Positions 9,801-24,796 of a stretch of 64,000 nt of DNA are shown here, one piece after another (position 1 is the stretch's first letter; the number at the start of each line of letters is the position of its first letter). The position numbers were made by a program, and so were the translations under genes. The DNA comes from Leptobrachium leishanense. Taxonomy: Eukaryota > Chordata > Amphibia > Anura > Megophryidae. The notes under the pieces are model-generated. The model saw nothing but the letters and a program-made list of their open reading frames with translations. It searched no databases and had not been told where the DNA came from. The stretch is from assembly GCA_009667805.1 (NCBI GenBank), contig CM019069.1, forward strand, positions 52,574,422-52,638,421. Direction: 5' to 3'.

Positions 9801-11263
9801 AAATGATTCACACTGAGAATTCAATCCTGTCTCTATGTAATACTGTGAAACAGCAGCCCCAAACCTCCCTTTTAACTGAAAGTTCAAAAACCTTGCTGTT
9901 GCATTACAATAACCATGAGAGCTCTGGGGTCACTCACTGCTGTACAGGTATAAGATTCAGGTGGTTATGATAATCCCTGTACAGTACAGATGCAATGTGT
10001 TACTGTAATTTCCATATACAGGCATTATGCACATACAGATGCTATTTTTATATTCCCTTTTTTTTTGGAAGCTGCATTGTTAATCTCATTATGATCACTA
10101 CGAACCCCCATAGGCAGGAGATCTGACCTTTTTATTGTTTCATATTCACTGTATTTGACACACAGACCGTTTCTGCCTGTAATGCAGACCCTGCGTGAAA
10201 TTGTGTAAGATAAAGGACACGATACAGAGGTCAAAATGTTTCAGACAATATTGCTGTAAAGGATAAATGAATACATAAAAAATAATGCGCAAATATTTTA
10301 ATTTAATGGTCTCAGAGCAAAATTTCTATTTTTCTTATTTCATTATTGACCGTCACATCCCACTTTTGAAAGAAAGGATATGATATTTTTTTCAACAAAA
10401 AGTGCTTGGTAGTTGAGGGAGATAAAGGAATGTCAGGAAATTGGTCTACAATTCATACATGGACTTTGGGCCCAAAATATGATTTGTTCATCTTCAATAA
10501 CGCCACCTTGTTGGTATGATTTATTTATTTTGCCTTAATTTGATTAATGCCCGAGATCCACTGACCGCAATGTGATGCCGTTGCTTTGCGACGTGTCGCA
10601 TTGAGGCCAAAGCTGGGTATTTTCAACTCTGGGCGCTCAGCCACACTGCCTTACGCCTGCTGAGTGCGCAGAGAAGATGGGGCTGTATACACTAAGTGCA
10701 TCTCGACGCGCAGCGCTGCCTGCAATCGCTGCGCGTCGCATTCAGTGTATCTCCGGCTTCAAGGTGTTAAATAAAAATGCATAAAGTACGTTTTAAATTC
10801 TTTTCACGGTTTGCCATTGCATCTGCCCTGACTAGGAAGTAATGCTCCCAATAGTCAGCGCTCATTACTGAAATGCCAACCTTTGTATGGCCGTCATGAG
10901 ACGTATATTTCACTAGTCAGCAGCAGTTGCATTTTTAGGGTGCTGTCTATATGACCGGCCAGCTTGGGATTCCTCAGAGTACACTGAAGGAGACTGAAAG
11001 GAGATGTGGAACTTATTATTGCATGCAGAGTACACGTCATACAAGTACTTGTACAGAGAGACGAGGAAGTCCCCTGTAACTTCTGTATGCAACTGGTGGA
11101 TAAACCGTTACAATACATTATGCACACAGACGGACGGGCTGATTGTTTGTGACCTGTGCAAAAAGCAAATTGAATCGAGGTGCACTAGGCTCCGTTTTTT
11201 AAAAGAATAATCTGTTAACCTATGTTAAAGTTTTTGTAAAACAAGACTTCGTGAACGACTTTG
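9801..11263. other. Intron-like stretch with one strong hairpin
   Basis: No exon or transposon termini recognised. Around 10690-10752 a GC-rich hairpin has arms CGACGCGCAGCG and CGCTGCGCGTCG, extended outward by ATACACT and AGTGTAT. The surrounding 10540-10760 is CpG-rich and may be part of an unrecognised inverted-repeat element. Confidence 0.4.
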
Positions 11264-11567
11264 AGGCTGGCTGTCCATTGGCACCATATTTGTGCGATCA
11301 TCCGATATTGTTTGAAGTCGTCCGACCGATCCCACAACATGCAGGTGAATCAGCCCTCTTCCACTGCATCCGACCACCATCAGACGATTTCAGACAGTTT
11401 TAGGAGATTACCACAGATTAGCAATCCTTTCAATTTTCATTGAATTTGGTCAGATGAAATCAGATGATCTGGTACAAATTACTAAAAGATGTTATGAAAA
11501 AGATGAAGTGTATAGTTAAACCGCCGTGCCGCGGCAGGGAAATTGCCCCATAGAGTGATTCGATGCG

Positions 11568-11610
<43 letters not shown>

Positions 11611-12025
11611 TTATATATTTTTTTTTCTTCAACCGTTTATTATTTACATTTCGGTTCTCTCTCCCCCCCCCCCCCCATGTGAGCCGGCTGCCTTCAGCAT
11701 TGCTGTCCCTGGTGCTGAAACCTATTTCCATTCCCCCCCCCCCTCTTGCACCCTGGCAAGGATTTTTCCTTCCTTCTCACTGCTTCAGCTGCATTTGGCA
11801 GGGGCTGTCGCTGCTCCTGAATCTCAGTTTCAAGACCAAAGGCAGGTTGTTTTTTTTTCCCTCCCTGCAGCGTTTTTTTGTTTTTATTTCTTCCTTTGGC
11901 GGCCTGTCCATTGGCTGATCTGGGTCGTCCAGATGCTTTCAGTGGACGGCCCTGATCGGCTGATGGCGTTGCCCATAGTGACCAAGTCTGTCACCTGACT
12001 ACGGTGCCCGTGGACCCAGATGCCT
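11264..12025. mobile_element. Inverted-repeat element, CGTCCACTGGCACCGTA family, copy 2
   Basis: Left end AGGCTGGCTGTCCATTGGCACC; right end on the complement AGGCATCTGGGTCCACGGGCACC. The early interior (TTTGTGCGATCATCCGAT, then ACAACATGCAGGTGAAT) matches copy 1 at 2168-2955, and so does the right subterminal CTACGGTGCC. It contains an AT microsatellite at about 11574-11606 and several C tracts. No coding potential. Confidence 0.75.
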
Positions 12026-12274
12026 GTCGGTTGAGGAGCCAGGAAATTGCATTTAAGGGGTTAGCATAGCAGCAACCTGCAAGCTTTGAAAGAGCGCAGT
12101 CGAAGTATTTTGTAAGGTTATAGATCTACTTCCCATCTTTTAATTAAGGGTGAAAGTGGCATATATTCGCTTTTATCGCTATATAGGGGTTTACCTTCAC
12201 TGGTCCTTGTTTTTCTGGAGATAATGATAATGTATACCCGCAGATTGATTTGACAGTGTGAAACGTTCTGCTTA

Positions 12275-12682
12275 GGCTGGGGTCAGACTAACGCATTTTT
12301 AACGTGCGTTTAGGCGCACTTAATCATAGTAGCAGCAAATGACGGGCAATGACGGCCATTATACGAAGTATGGCCACACGAAAGTCTGGCCGCGCAACGC
12401 AAGTGGAAAAACAAATGCATTTTTTCGAGAACGCAGAACCGCTAGTACTGACGTACAGAGTGCACTGCGTCCGCTAGTGGTGTGTTTGCGTGATTAAGAG
12501 ATGTCAGACGCTGCTAATGTCCAGCCTACATAACGTCCAGACGAAAAAAGTGTTTTATTGACGATCCGTAAAAAATCACGCACGAAAATGCGCATCGTCT
12601 GACTGTTTTCGCGCATTCTGTGAAAAAATACGTCAATCCGTTCGGACGCACTTTTTGACGGTCGCTGCGAATAATGCGTTCG
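12275..12682. mobile_element. GGCTAGGGTCAGACG-family element, copy with lost right end
   Basis: Starts GGCTGGGGTCAGACTAACGC after TTA and follows the family layout: GCGCACTTAATCA, TAGCAGCAAATGACGGGCAA, GTACAGAGTGCACTGCGTCCGC and AACGTCCAGACG in order. The last family bases (GTCTGACCCTAGCC) are replaced by unrelated sequence after AATGCGTTCG. CpG-rich, non-coding. Complete copies are at 36078, 42384 and 43536. Confidence 0.88.
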
Positions 12683-13108
12683 ATTTTCGGTGTTTCAATT
12701 ATACAGGTTTAAATAGTCAAATCCCTCCAGTTTCAATGTTTAAAAAAAAAATTATGTTTTTGCAAAAACACGTTTTTATTTAATTTTTTAAAAGCCGTTT
12801 CTACATTGGTTTTGTACCGGATCCTTTTATTAGGTTTTAAAGGACCTTTTTATTATTGAGACACATTTTTATTTAAACTCATTAGAATAGGGGACTTCCG
12901 TTTTCTTTTTTTCTTCAGTTCTGTGGAATCCGCCAATGCCAATTTGGATATTGGCGGTTTTTGATGTCTAATAGCTTCGGGAAACTCCACATTCGCAAAA
13001 AATGGTGTCCATTCGCTAGATAATGCACCATATTTTCAACGAAATGGAGTGGCCGAAAAGCAAAGCGCCGAAATTGATTGCAATTTTGGTGCTTTGTGAA
13101 TAGACCCT

Positions 13109-13113
<5 letters not shown>
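12683..13113. other. Intron-like stretch, nothing recognised
   Basis: AT-rich with a GAAACTCCACATTCGC segment. No exon, termini or RNA gene seen. Confidence 0.4.

Positions 13114-13196
<83 letters not shown>
13114..13196. repeat. TG dinucleotide microsatellite
   Basis: About 41 uninterrupted TG units beginning after AGGG at 13111-13114. The complementary strand gives a His-Thr frame that is not a gene. Confidence 0.98.
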
Positions 13197-13197
<1 letters not shown>

Positions 13198-13367
13198 TAT
13201 TTAAAAACAGATTATTCTTGTATTCTAAACCTAATCTATTCCCTCTAGACTGGAAGCTCCTATGAGCAGGGCCCTCTACACCTATTGTTTCCATTCTATG
13301 TCCGTTTATCTGTATCTCGTTCCCTTTGGTTATTGTAAAGCACTGCAGAATACTGTTGGTGTATATG

Positions 13368-14332
13368 TTACGGGTAAAGGCCGAAGTGCAGGTAATCCTG
13401 ACATTACCCAAAACCGCTGGGTAAAGCTGGAAAAAAAAATTTACATTTCGGACTTTACCCGGGTAATCTTGGGACTAACCAACTGCCCTTGGGTAACAGT
13501 CTGGAAGAGCTGAAAAAATCCGCACTTTACCCGGATAATGTGCAAGTCTGATCTTCACCCGGGTAATCTGAGGACTATCCACAGCTTCACCTGGGTAAAC
13601 TGCAGAGCATCCAACCTCGCTTGGGTAACAGTGAATTTTGTTATTATCTATGGATATTATCAATGAAGATGGCAAAAGACAAATATTAAAATGTATTAGG
13701 GATATAATGAATATACAGAGTAACAGGATATGTTTCTTATATGAATGTGAAAGTTACATGAGCTTATGTGTAATATGTGCTTATATATCATTTATAAAAC
13801 CTAATAACCATCAGGTTACTCTGTATATAATATCTTTATCTTCATAAATAAATTTTCAGACAATTAATGCACAGAGTAACATCATGGTTATTTAGTGCGG
13901 TTTGTGACTGTGGATACAATTTCTTAACAAAATTGTGTTTTTTGTGATTTTTTTTTATCAGTCAGATAACAGTTTGCAGCTTTACCCAGATAATCCTCGG
14001 AATTAAGTCAACTGTAACCTGCTGAAAACCCAAGAAAAGCACAATACCCAGAGGCGTTTGGATACTTTGCAGATTACCCGGATAAAGTCCGATGTTTCGT
14101 TGCACATCACACTTTATCCAGCAACACTAGGGTAATGTGGGAATTACCCAGTTAAAACAGTGCAGAAAACCGGAGTACCCAGAGGCCTCTGAATACTTTG
14201 CAGATTACCCGGGTAAAGTCCTAAATTTAATTTCACTTCGGATTTATGCTAATGACGCCTGAGTAATGTCAGGATTACCCGAGTAATCCTAGGATTAATG
14301 ACACTTTGGACTTTAACCATAACATATATATA
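13368..14332. mobile_element. Long-inverted-repeat element, TTACCCGGGTAA-rich, copy A
   Basis: Begins GTTACGGGTAAAGGCCGAAG and ends with its inverted form (GGACTTTAACCATAAC). The outer ~130 bases on each side contain many TTACCCGGGTAA-like 12-base palindromes (for example 13454, 13526, 13555, 14074, 14206). The core is AT-rich (TATGGATATTATCAATGAA). About 965 bases, without a coding frame. It is followed directly by a second copy in the same orientation. Confidence 0.82.
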
Positions 14333-14335
14333 TAA

Positions 14336-15299
14336 ATTACGGGTAAAGGCCGAAGTGCGGTTAATCCTAGGATTGCCCGGGTAATCCTGACATTACCCAA
14401 AACCGCTGGGTAAAGCTGGAAATTTTTTTAAATTTCGGACTTTACCCGGGTAATCTTGGGACTAACAATCTGCCCTTGGGTAACAGTCTGGAAGAGCTGA
14501 AAAATCCGCACTTTACCCGGATAATGTGCAAGTTTGAAGCTTTACCCGGGTAATCTGAGGACTATCCACAGCTTTACCTGGATAATATGCAGAGCATCCA
14601 ACCCCGCTTGGGTAAAAGTGAATTTTGCTATTATCTATGGATATTATCAATGAAAATGGCAAAAGACCAACATTAAATGTATTCAGGATATAATGAATAT
14701 ACAGAGTAACAGGATATGTTTCTTATAGGAATGTGAAAGTGACATGATCTTTGTGTCATATTTGCTTATATATCATTTATAAAACAGAATAACCATCAGG
14801 TTACTCTTTATATAATATTTTTATCTTCATAAATTCATTTTCAGACCATTAACGCACATAGTAACATGACAGTTATTTAGTGAGGTTTGTGACTGTGGAT
14901 ACAATTTCGTTAACAAAATTCAGTTTTTTTGTTATCAGTCAGGTAACAGTTTGCAGTTTTACCTGGATAATCCTCGGAATTCAGTCAACTGTAATCTACT
15001 GAAAACCCAAGAAAAGCGCAGTACCCAGAGGCGTTTGGATACTTTGCAGATTACCCGGATAAAGTCTGATGTTTCGTTGCACATCACACTTTATCCAGCA
15101 GCACTCAGGTAATGTGCGAATTACCCGGTTAAAACAGTGCAGAAAACTGGAGTACCCAGAGGCCTCTGAATACTTTGCAGTTTACCCGGGTAAAGTCCGA
15201 AATTTCATTTCACTTTGGATTTTTGCTAATGACGCCTGGGTAATGTCAGGATTACCCGGGTAATGCAAGGTTTAACCGCACTTCGGGCTTTAACCGTAA
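14336..15299. mobile_element. Long-inverted-repeat element, TTACCCGGGTAA-rich, copy B
   Basis: Same layout and order as copy A with scattered substitutions and small indels: ACGGGTAAAGGCCGAAGTGC at the start and GGCTTTAACCGTAAC at the end. The right flank GTATAT directly follows. GTATAT also directly precedes copy A at 13362-13367, so the pair as a whole is flanked by a possible 6-base duplication. Confidence 0.82.
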
Positions 15300-16974
15300 C
15301 GTATATACACATACACACAATTAAATCTATTTCTCCATTGATGTTGTTGCATTATTTAGCTGGATACTGTATGTGCTGTACATCAGACATGCATCTTTAT
15401 CCACTGCACCATCGGAATATCTGTTTCCTGCTTGTATCTGCATCATTTCTCAGTTTACCTCCGTGCAATCCTTTAGGAAGCCTAAAATGCTACATCAGTA
15501 ACACATGCACATTTTACATTTATTTAAAAAGAACCCTGGTAATTCCTGCTGCGTATAGATATATGTATATATCTTTTTCCCCCTTTCCTTTCTTCCTTTC
15601 CTCACTTTCCACTTCACTAATCAAATGCACATTAGATTTATTATTGTAAATGTGTAAACCATAGAAAATTTGACAAGATAGATGTGTAAATTATCACTCT
15701 GACAGAACTAATGATGCACTCCAAGCACCTTCTGTTTTCCAGCACTTGGCGAGCGACTTCATTAAATATGCAATGGCCGTTTGGTGGCTGCTCGGAAGTT
15801 AGTTGCTTTCCTTGTGGAATTGCTATATTTCCCGAGGTGGATGAGCAAGCAGGCTTTTGGGCTGCTGGACACCATGCTGTGTCTCTGATGTGTTCCATCT
15901 TGTTGGTGCAGTTGTTTGAAGTATTTTCAGGACAATTGCATTTATAACCACAGGACACGTTCCCCACAGCTATTTTACAGACAACAATTACAGTAAGAGA
16001 CTTTCTTTGCCTTTTACTTACCTAGAGATCTTCAAACGGAATCTGTGATGTACAAGTTAAAAGAAATGCCTATATATTCACATAAAGCTATAACCCCCCC
16101 ATGCCTCCACTTCCTTTACTGACCAAAAATCAGGATGTGTTTAGATCTTTATATATAGCTCGATTTCCTGTCTGTATAGCGTTATTGGCTTGATATTTGC
16201 ACATTATATCTTATTGATGCACCGACATGAAATATCTGGACAGATACCGAAAATTCTATTTCTTTTTAGACGTTTGTTAATATTGGGATTAATTTCATGA
16301 GTTTAATCGTCATTGAAAAACCAGTCAATAAAAGTAACCGCACTTTTATTGAATGTAACATGCCAAAACAGGACAGAAAAAGATATTTTTGGTCCAAATT
16401 TGGTGTGTTGCTTTCAATAAAAGTGGTTATTTTGCATCCCAGTGCATATATCCTTGTGTAATATTTGCATTTTCCTTAACAGATGTGTGTTACATATAGT
16501 CATTACATTCTGTATAGTAATGGGTTAATAAAGCCCATGTAATGTACATTCTGCAGATTCAGCAAGTTGTTACACTCTGTATAGTAATGGGTTAATACAC
16601 ACAAAGGAAAAAGTTAATTCCTGCAATTTAATTTGTATTATTGCTGTAGGGAGCCTCTTGGCTTCTCTCGGTCACTCGCTTTATTTTTCTTGCCCTGCCT
16701 CTCTCTCTCTCTAAGCTGGATGTGAAGTGGTTAAATGGCTCTGGTATGGGCACTCAGCCCCTTCCTCCTCTCAGCAGTGACCGAGTGCGCACTTAGCTGT
16801 GGACAGATGGGGAACACTGAGCACTCACATTTACTTGCTTTTGGGAGAATAAACACTGACAGGTGATTGAATCTCTGGCTGCCTTGACAGAAGAAAAATC
16901 TCTGAGCACACTCCTTTGCTTCCTCCCATTCAGAGACAGCTCCGGGCTCTTGTACTGTAACAGCGCCACCTGGG
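15300..16974. other. Intron-like stretch, nothing firm recognised
   Basis: AT-rich sequence with a small inverted repeat at 16338-16360 (CAATAAAAGTAACCGC..TTTTATTG). There is also a short direct repeat TCTGTATAGTAATGGGTTAATA near 16509 and 16577. I looked for the preceding AGPS exon (ending in a His-His-His-Gly stretch in known proteins) and did not find it. Confidence 0.4.
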
Positions 16975-17103
16975 GGCACCAGCAAGCATTGCATCCTGCA
17001 TTTTCGGTTTTCATTTTTGGCCTATTTTTTTCTTTTGGCCGAAAGCCGAAAATACCATTTGCGGGCCAATATGTTTTGGTGGCCAAAATTTCGGTGCATC
17101 CCC
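16975..17103. mobile_element. Right-end fragment of a hAT-type element
   Basis: Consists of TTTTCGG/CCGAAA-rich sequence (TTGGCCGAAAGCCGAAAAT) and ends TTTCGGTGCATCCCCTA, a terminus like those of the elements at 6668-7204 (CACCGAT, ATCCCTA) and 24797-25470. No left end was found, so it is truncated. Confidence 0.5.
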
Positions 17104-17287
17104 TAATTATATCTCCATTATCACAATAGGAGGAGGAAGTACCAGCGCCGGTCCATGTGCCGATACAAATATCACTTCTTCTGTGGCTGACGTGCTTTTC
17201 CCTTGTGTCCTTTAAAGCGGGATAGCATGTAAACACAATGGTACCAACCAGATCCTATTGTTTCTAGAGTCTAAATCAAGAGATCTA

Positions 17288-18127
17288 CAGGGTTATTCAA
17301 AGAGATCTGAATGGCTGCCGAAAGGGAACCGAACACTGAAAATCAGCATTCGGTTACCTTTCTTGGTAATTCGGCTAGCCAGAGAGCAGGCAATTTGCCA
17401 AATCTTGGCGAATTGCCTGCACATACGGTGCCTGTTCGAGGGCAGTGAAATCCTCATAGAGAAGCAATGCTTCGGCTATTCAGAGAACAAAAACCAGCAG
17501 TGACAGGTTCCCTAAATGCCCTGTCATTCGGTGGTTTAATTCGGCAGGTTTATTCAGGCGAATCCCATAGGCTTCAATGTTAAAAATATTCCCGTTTTAA
17601 TTCAATATCTAATAAACCATTGATTATAATATTCTGCAGTAAAAAGTCTCTTTGTAGATCTTTTAGGATATTTTAAGCATTTTTTGGGATTTTATTAACT
17701 TTTTTCTGTAACAGCCCTTTTTATTCTCATTCATTGGATCTCCTATGTAAATTTCAGACATTTTCACTCAGTAGTTTCTTTGCAAACAGTGTTTCACTTT
17801 TCAAACATTCAAGCGTACTGTTTTTCTAATTTATTCACTGCATTCGTCTGCGGCGTCGGCTTTTTCCGACGGCTGCGCTGCGTGTGATCGGGTTTTTCCA
17901 GGGATTTTCGGCCGGTTAATAAAGTTTTTTTGCGGGTTTCGGTGTGCGTTCGCCCTCGTTTTGCGGTGAGTTTGTGGCGACTTTTCCCTGCATTTCGGCA
18001 GCCCTGTGGTGCTTGCTGAATACACCGCAGGGTGGCCAAAATGGGATCGCCAAATCCTACTGAATTGAAGAGAACGAAAAGTCACCGAACGTGCAGTGGC
18101 TTTTCGATTCTCTTTGAATAACCCCTG
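17288..18127. mobile_element. CAGGGTTATTC-family element, copy 1
   Basis: Ends CAGGGTTATTCAAAGAGA and, on the complement, CAGGGGTTATTCAAAGAGAA. It is flanked by CTA on both sides (17285-17287 and 18128-18130). The 840-base interior has inverted subterminal blocks (AGTCACCGAACGTGC; TTCGGTTACCTTTC) and an AT-rich middle. No transposase. Closely related to 32427-33303. Confidence 0.88.
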
Positions 18128-21049
<2,922 letters not shown>

Positions 21050-22563
21050 AACCAGGGATGATTGAGAAGACTACGAGTCCTGTCTGTGTGTGATAATGTT
21101 TTAATACTGTACAGTTAACTCTCCTACTAAACAATAGGATCTGTCCAGGCTGAAAGTGGAATGAAATATGTGGTGCAATTAGAGGGGGGTGGGGAATAAT
21201 TGTTCATTAAAAGGGGTTTATCCAACAATGGGTTTTGGAGTCTCCATCCTGGTATGGATTTGAGTAACCCAGGCTGTCTTAAGGTGGGGGTAACATGTTG
21301 CAAAGTGAAGGGGCAGCTGTGTCATGACATGTATATTAAGTTGCCCCTTGGTTGTTGGGTCTTGGGAATTCACTTTTGTACATTTTTTTTTTTTTTTTAG
21401 CAAAATTTTCTTCATCAGAATCTGCACTGCAGTCTGAAGATCGTTTCAGACAGACGAGCTTTCCGAACAATGTAAGGTAGTTTCCTGGGTCCTGTGATGC
21501 TGAACATACACACTTTCACTTCAGTAATGCCACATGGAGTAGAACCCATAGCACCTTCACGCTGTTGGGAACCCAAATTAATCACTAACCCCACTTTCGA
21601 AATGACATGCAGCCAGCTTCTAGTCTTTGCAAAGTCATGCGGCTAATAGAGCCATTGGCTTTGAGAAGAATGAAGTTGGTTTGAATCCCAATTGAGGATC
21701 CAATCTTGATATTATTTATCAGGCAGACACCAGAACATAAATGACAAAACAGATTTATAAACCGGTGTGGAGGGAGTCTGAGGTTTTTCCTTTTGTAGCG
21801 TAAAAACAAATGTCTTTCCGATCATATACAAAACCCATTGGGTGGGTGTGCGTTTCGGCCGACCTTTTCAGTGATCCAGGCTTTCTCAACATTGTACAGA
21901 AAGAAAGCACAAAACTGTAGGCTTTCGTTCTCGCAGAGTGGCAGCTGCTCTGTGCGAACGCTTCCTCTACTGGGAGAACAAAGTCTGATATTTGGTCCTG
22001 TCGCCAGAAGCAGATGTTTGGGCATAGTCCTGGGTGGACCATTAGAAGCTTAAGGCTTTACAGTGGATAGATCTGAATCTCTTGCTCTTCAGAAGGCACC
22101 GTCCCATTACGTAAAATATTAGATCGTCCTGATTGGAATGGTAGACATCGAATACCATTTAACATATGCCGCCACATTCACTCACTGGTTCTGAACTCCT
22201 TTCAAAGCATGTTCATTTCCAACACCACTGTTTACGTCAATGACTAGTTGTAATTGTAATAAAGAGATGATCTAATTTTTTTGTAACCACTCACTTCTTG
22301 CCGTACCGAGCAGAACTTTATTAAAACGGCGAATCGGTTAAATTCGTTTTTTTCAGCCATAAAACATTTTTGTACAGAAATGCTAACATCTTCATATTGT
22401 ATGTCAAGAAAAGAATTTATGACATAAAAATTAATGCTTTCACTCAAACTGCTTTGTTGTCTTCATTTAATTTCTATCACAAGAAATGGTGAATTATTTT
22501 TTTAAATGGTTTGTTTCGTGACTCAACGTAAGAATTATTGAAACGGATTACACCACAAATAAA
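21050..22563 (+). other. AGPS 3' UTR and immediate downstream sequence
   Basis: Follows the AGPS stop codon. Candidate polyadenylation signals AATAAA occur at 22258-22263 and 22558-22563; which one is used, or whether an earlier variant signal is used, cannot be told from the sequence. No second gene is apparent. The stretch is not obviously repetitive before 22658. Confidence 0.5.
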
Positions 22564-22665
22564 AATTAAGAAGTAAATTTTAGGAGATATTCTAGTTAAA
22601 TATAAAGACATACACTATTGCAGATGTTTTATGAAAATGTGGATGATGAGGAATGCCATCTAGAG

Positions 22666-22813
22666 CAGGGGTCTCAAACTCCAGACTCCCCCCCCCCCCC
22701 CCCAGATGTTGATTGCCTAAAATTCCCAAAATTCTTTAAATTCAAGCGATGGCCAGAGAATCATGGGAGTTGTAGTTCAGAAACATCTGGGGGGGCAGAG
22801 TTTGAGATGCCTG
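22666..22813. mobile_element. Short hAT-type element, CTCAAACTC family, copy 2
   Basis: CAGGGGTCTCAAACTC and its inverted right end enclose 148 bases. A perfect 8-base duplication ATCTAGAG lies at 22658-22665 and 22814-22821. The interior has a 16-C tract and the TCATGGGAGTTGTAGTTCAG word shared with the copies at 2438 and 60489. Confidence 0.92.
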
Positions 22814-22821
22814 ATCTAGAG

Positions 22822-23911
22822 TCTATAACGTTTCCAATATTGTTGAATGTATTAGGCAGTGGCTGAGTGACAGGCAACAGAGGGTTGTGGTAAATGGAGT
22901 TTATTCGGCGCAAGGTCTTGTTACCAGTGGGGTACCTCAGGGGTCAGTACTTGGACCCATTCTCTTTAATATTTTTATTAGTGATATTGCAGAAGGTATT
23001 AATGGTAAAGTATGTCTTTTTGCTGATGACACAAAGATTTGCAACAGGGTTGACGTTCCTGGAGGGATCAGCCAAATGACAAATGATTTAGGTAAACTAA
23101 AAAAATGGTCGGAGCTGTGGCAATTGAGTTTTAATGTGGATAAGTGCAAGATAATGCACCTGGGACGTAAAAACCCAAGGGCTGAATATAGAATATTTGA
23201 TACAGTCCTAACCTCAACATCTGAGGAAAGGGATTTAGGGGTTATTCTTGCAGAGGATCGAAGGGTAAATAGTCAATGTAATAGAGCAGCAGGAAATGCT
23301 GGCAGAATGCTGGGTTGTGTAGGGAGAGGTATTAGCAGTAGGAAAAGGAAAGTGCTCATGCCACTGTACAGAGCACTGGTGAGACCTCACTTGGAGTACT
23401 GTGTGCAGTACTGGAGACCGTATCTCCAGAAGGATATAGACATCTTAGAGAGAGTTCAGAGAAGGGCTACTAAAATGGTGTACGGCTTGAAGGAGAAAAG
23501 TTACCAGGAAAGGCTTAATGATCTTAACATGTACAGCTTGGAAAAAAGACGAGACAGAGGAGATATGATAGAAACATTTAAATACGTAAAGGGAATCCAC
23601 AAGGTAGAGGAAGGGAGTATATTTAAAAGGAAACAAAGTAGCAAAACAAGAGGACATAGTCTTAGATTAGAGGGGCAAAGGTTTAAAAGTAACATCAGGA
23701 AGCATTATTTTACTGAGAGGGTGGTGGATACATGGAACAGCCTTCCAGTTGAAGTGGTAGAGGCCAAAACAGTAATTGAATTTAAGCAGGCATGGGATAG
23801 GCATAAGGCTATCCTAAATAAAAGATAAACCCAGGTAAAGTATCCAAGTAATTGGGCAGACTAGATGGGCCGAAAGGTTCTGATCTGCCGACATTTTTCT
23901 ATGTTTCTATC
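22822..23911 (+). mobile_element. 5'-truncated non-LTR retrotransposon (LINE)
   Basis: The copy holds the second half of a reverse transcriptase frame and a 3' tail ending TTTTTCTATGTTTCTAT. After the stop comes AGATGGGCCGAAAGGTTC, a tail shared with copies at 58083 and 62669. The 5' end is missing, as usual when reverse transcription stops early. The frame type (SGVPQGSVLGP, FADDTK, then a long C-terminal region) suggests the CR1/L2/Rex group, but I cannot fix the clade. Confidence 0.9.
22830..23828 (+). pseudogene. LINE reverse transcriptase, C-terminal ~330 residues
   Basis: An uninterrupted frame, open upstream of the Met at 22887 (VECIRQWLSDRQQRVV), to TAA at 23826-23828. Motifs in order: SGVPQGSVLGPILFNIF (palm block B), FADDTKICN (catalytic Asp pair), LKKWSELWQLSFNVDKCK (block D), then the thumb and connection region RPHLEYCVQYWRPYLQKD. 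It ends VIEFKQAWDRHKAILNKR. The endonuclease and the first palm Asp are missing through 5' truncation. The intact frame points to a fairly young copy. Confidence 0.92.
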
Positions 23912-24788
23912 CCAACAATATTTCTGTGGAAGATAAACTAATGAATAAAAATGTTCCAATGTACATTATTTCAACTATATTTCTCCATAATAAATATGCT
24001 GAATTTGTTGTTTTAGCCTACATTTCAAATGGATATGATACCAAGTGCTTGGTAGTAAAAGAGTTAAAGGTAAATAACGTTAATATTGTTTAGGTATTCA
24101 GCTCCGAGTTTGCAGTCATTGAGTGAATAAACACATTAATAATTCTAGCATGGTGTTATGGCTTCAGGCTGTAGGACCAAGCACGTGTAGTGGCATGTTA
24201 TCAATGTCCAACAGGTTAAGGCTTACTCTCATTCCACTGGCTGCTGTCGATCCAAAAGAAGGCCAAAAAACTATGGGTGCGGGGGACCCTTTTGGATTTT
24301 TTCCAGTTGTGCTCAAGAGTATAACATGTATGTTTTGATGTCTCAAAGTCTGGGGTGATGGTAGACAAAGCAACTCTAATTTCAATCACTGCTGAATGAA
24401 TAATAAAATATTATAAAAAAAACCTTCACCTGCTCCGCGCCCCCCCCCCCCCCCCGCGTCCATCTCTGCGCGCATTATCTCTTCACAGCAGCCCTCTGCG
24501 AGTCTACGCTGGCTTCCCATGCATTGATTGACGCAAGACAGTCATGTGACTGTCCTCGCATAGTCCGTGGGTGCGGGACTGTGCTTGGGGTATGGCCCCA
24601 GTGTGACTGTTCACTGGAGGGGACAGTACGTGGCTGACACTCGCCTGCCTGGAGTGGACGAACCAGATCCTGGGGAGCAATGAACCTACGTAACCTGTGT
24701 ATAACTGGCTCTGATACTAGCCAGTGCCTCACCAGCCACTGACCACCGCACGTCTCTGTGCTGGGAGGCCAGGATCAGGAAGCAGTGT
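23912..24788. other. Intergenic stretch, nothing recognised
   Basis: No gene or element termini identified. A C tract at 24440-24455 separates an AT-rich left part from a GC-richer right part (24470-24780). The right part could belong to an unrecognised repeat. Confidence 0.4.
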
Positions 24789-24796
24789 GTGATTTT

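Noticed and set aside
13016..13411. 131-residue minus-strand frame over the TG repeat
   Set aside because: Microsatellite artefact joined to non-coding flanks.
15641..15967. Exon of the upstream part of AGPS
   Set aside because: I looked for sequence encoding the His-rich segment that precedes the terminal exon in known AGPS proteins; the frames here do not match.
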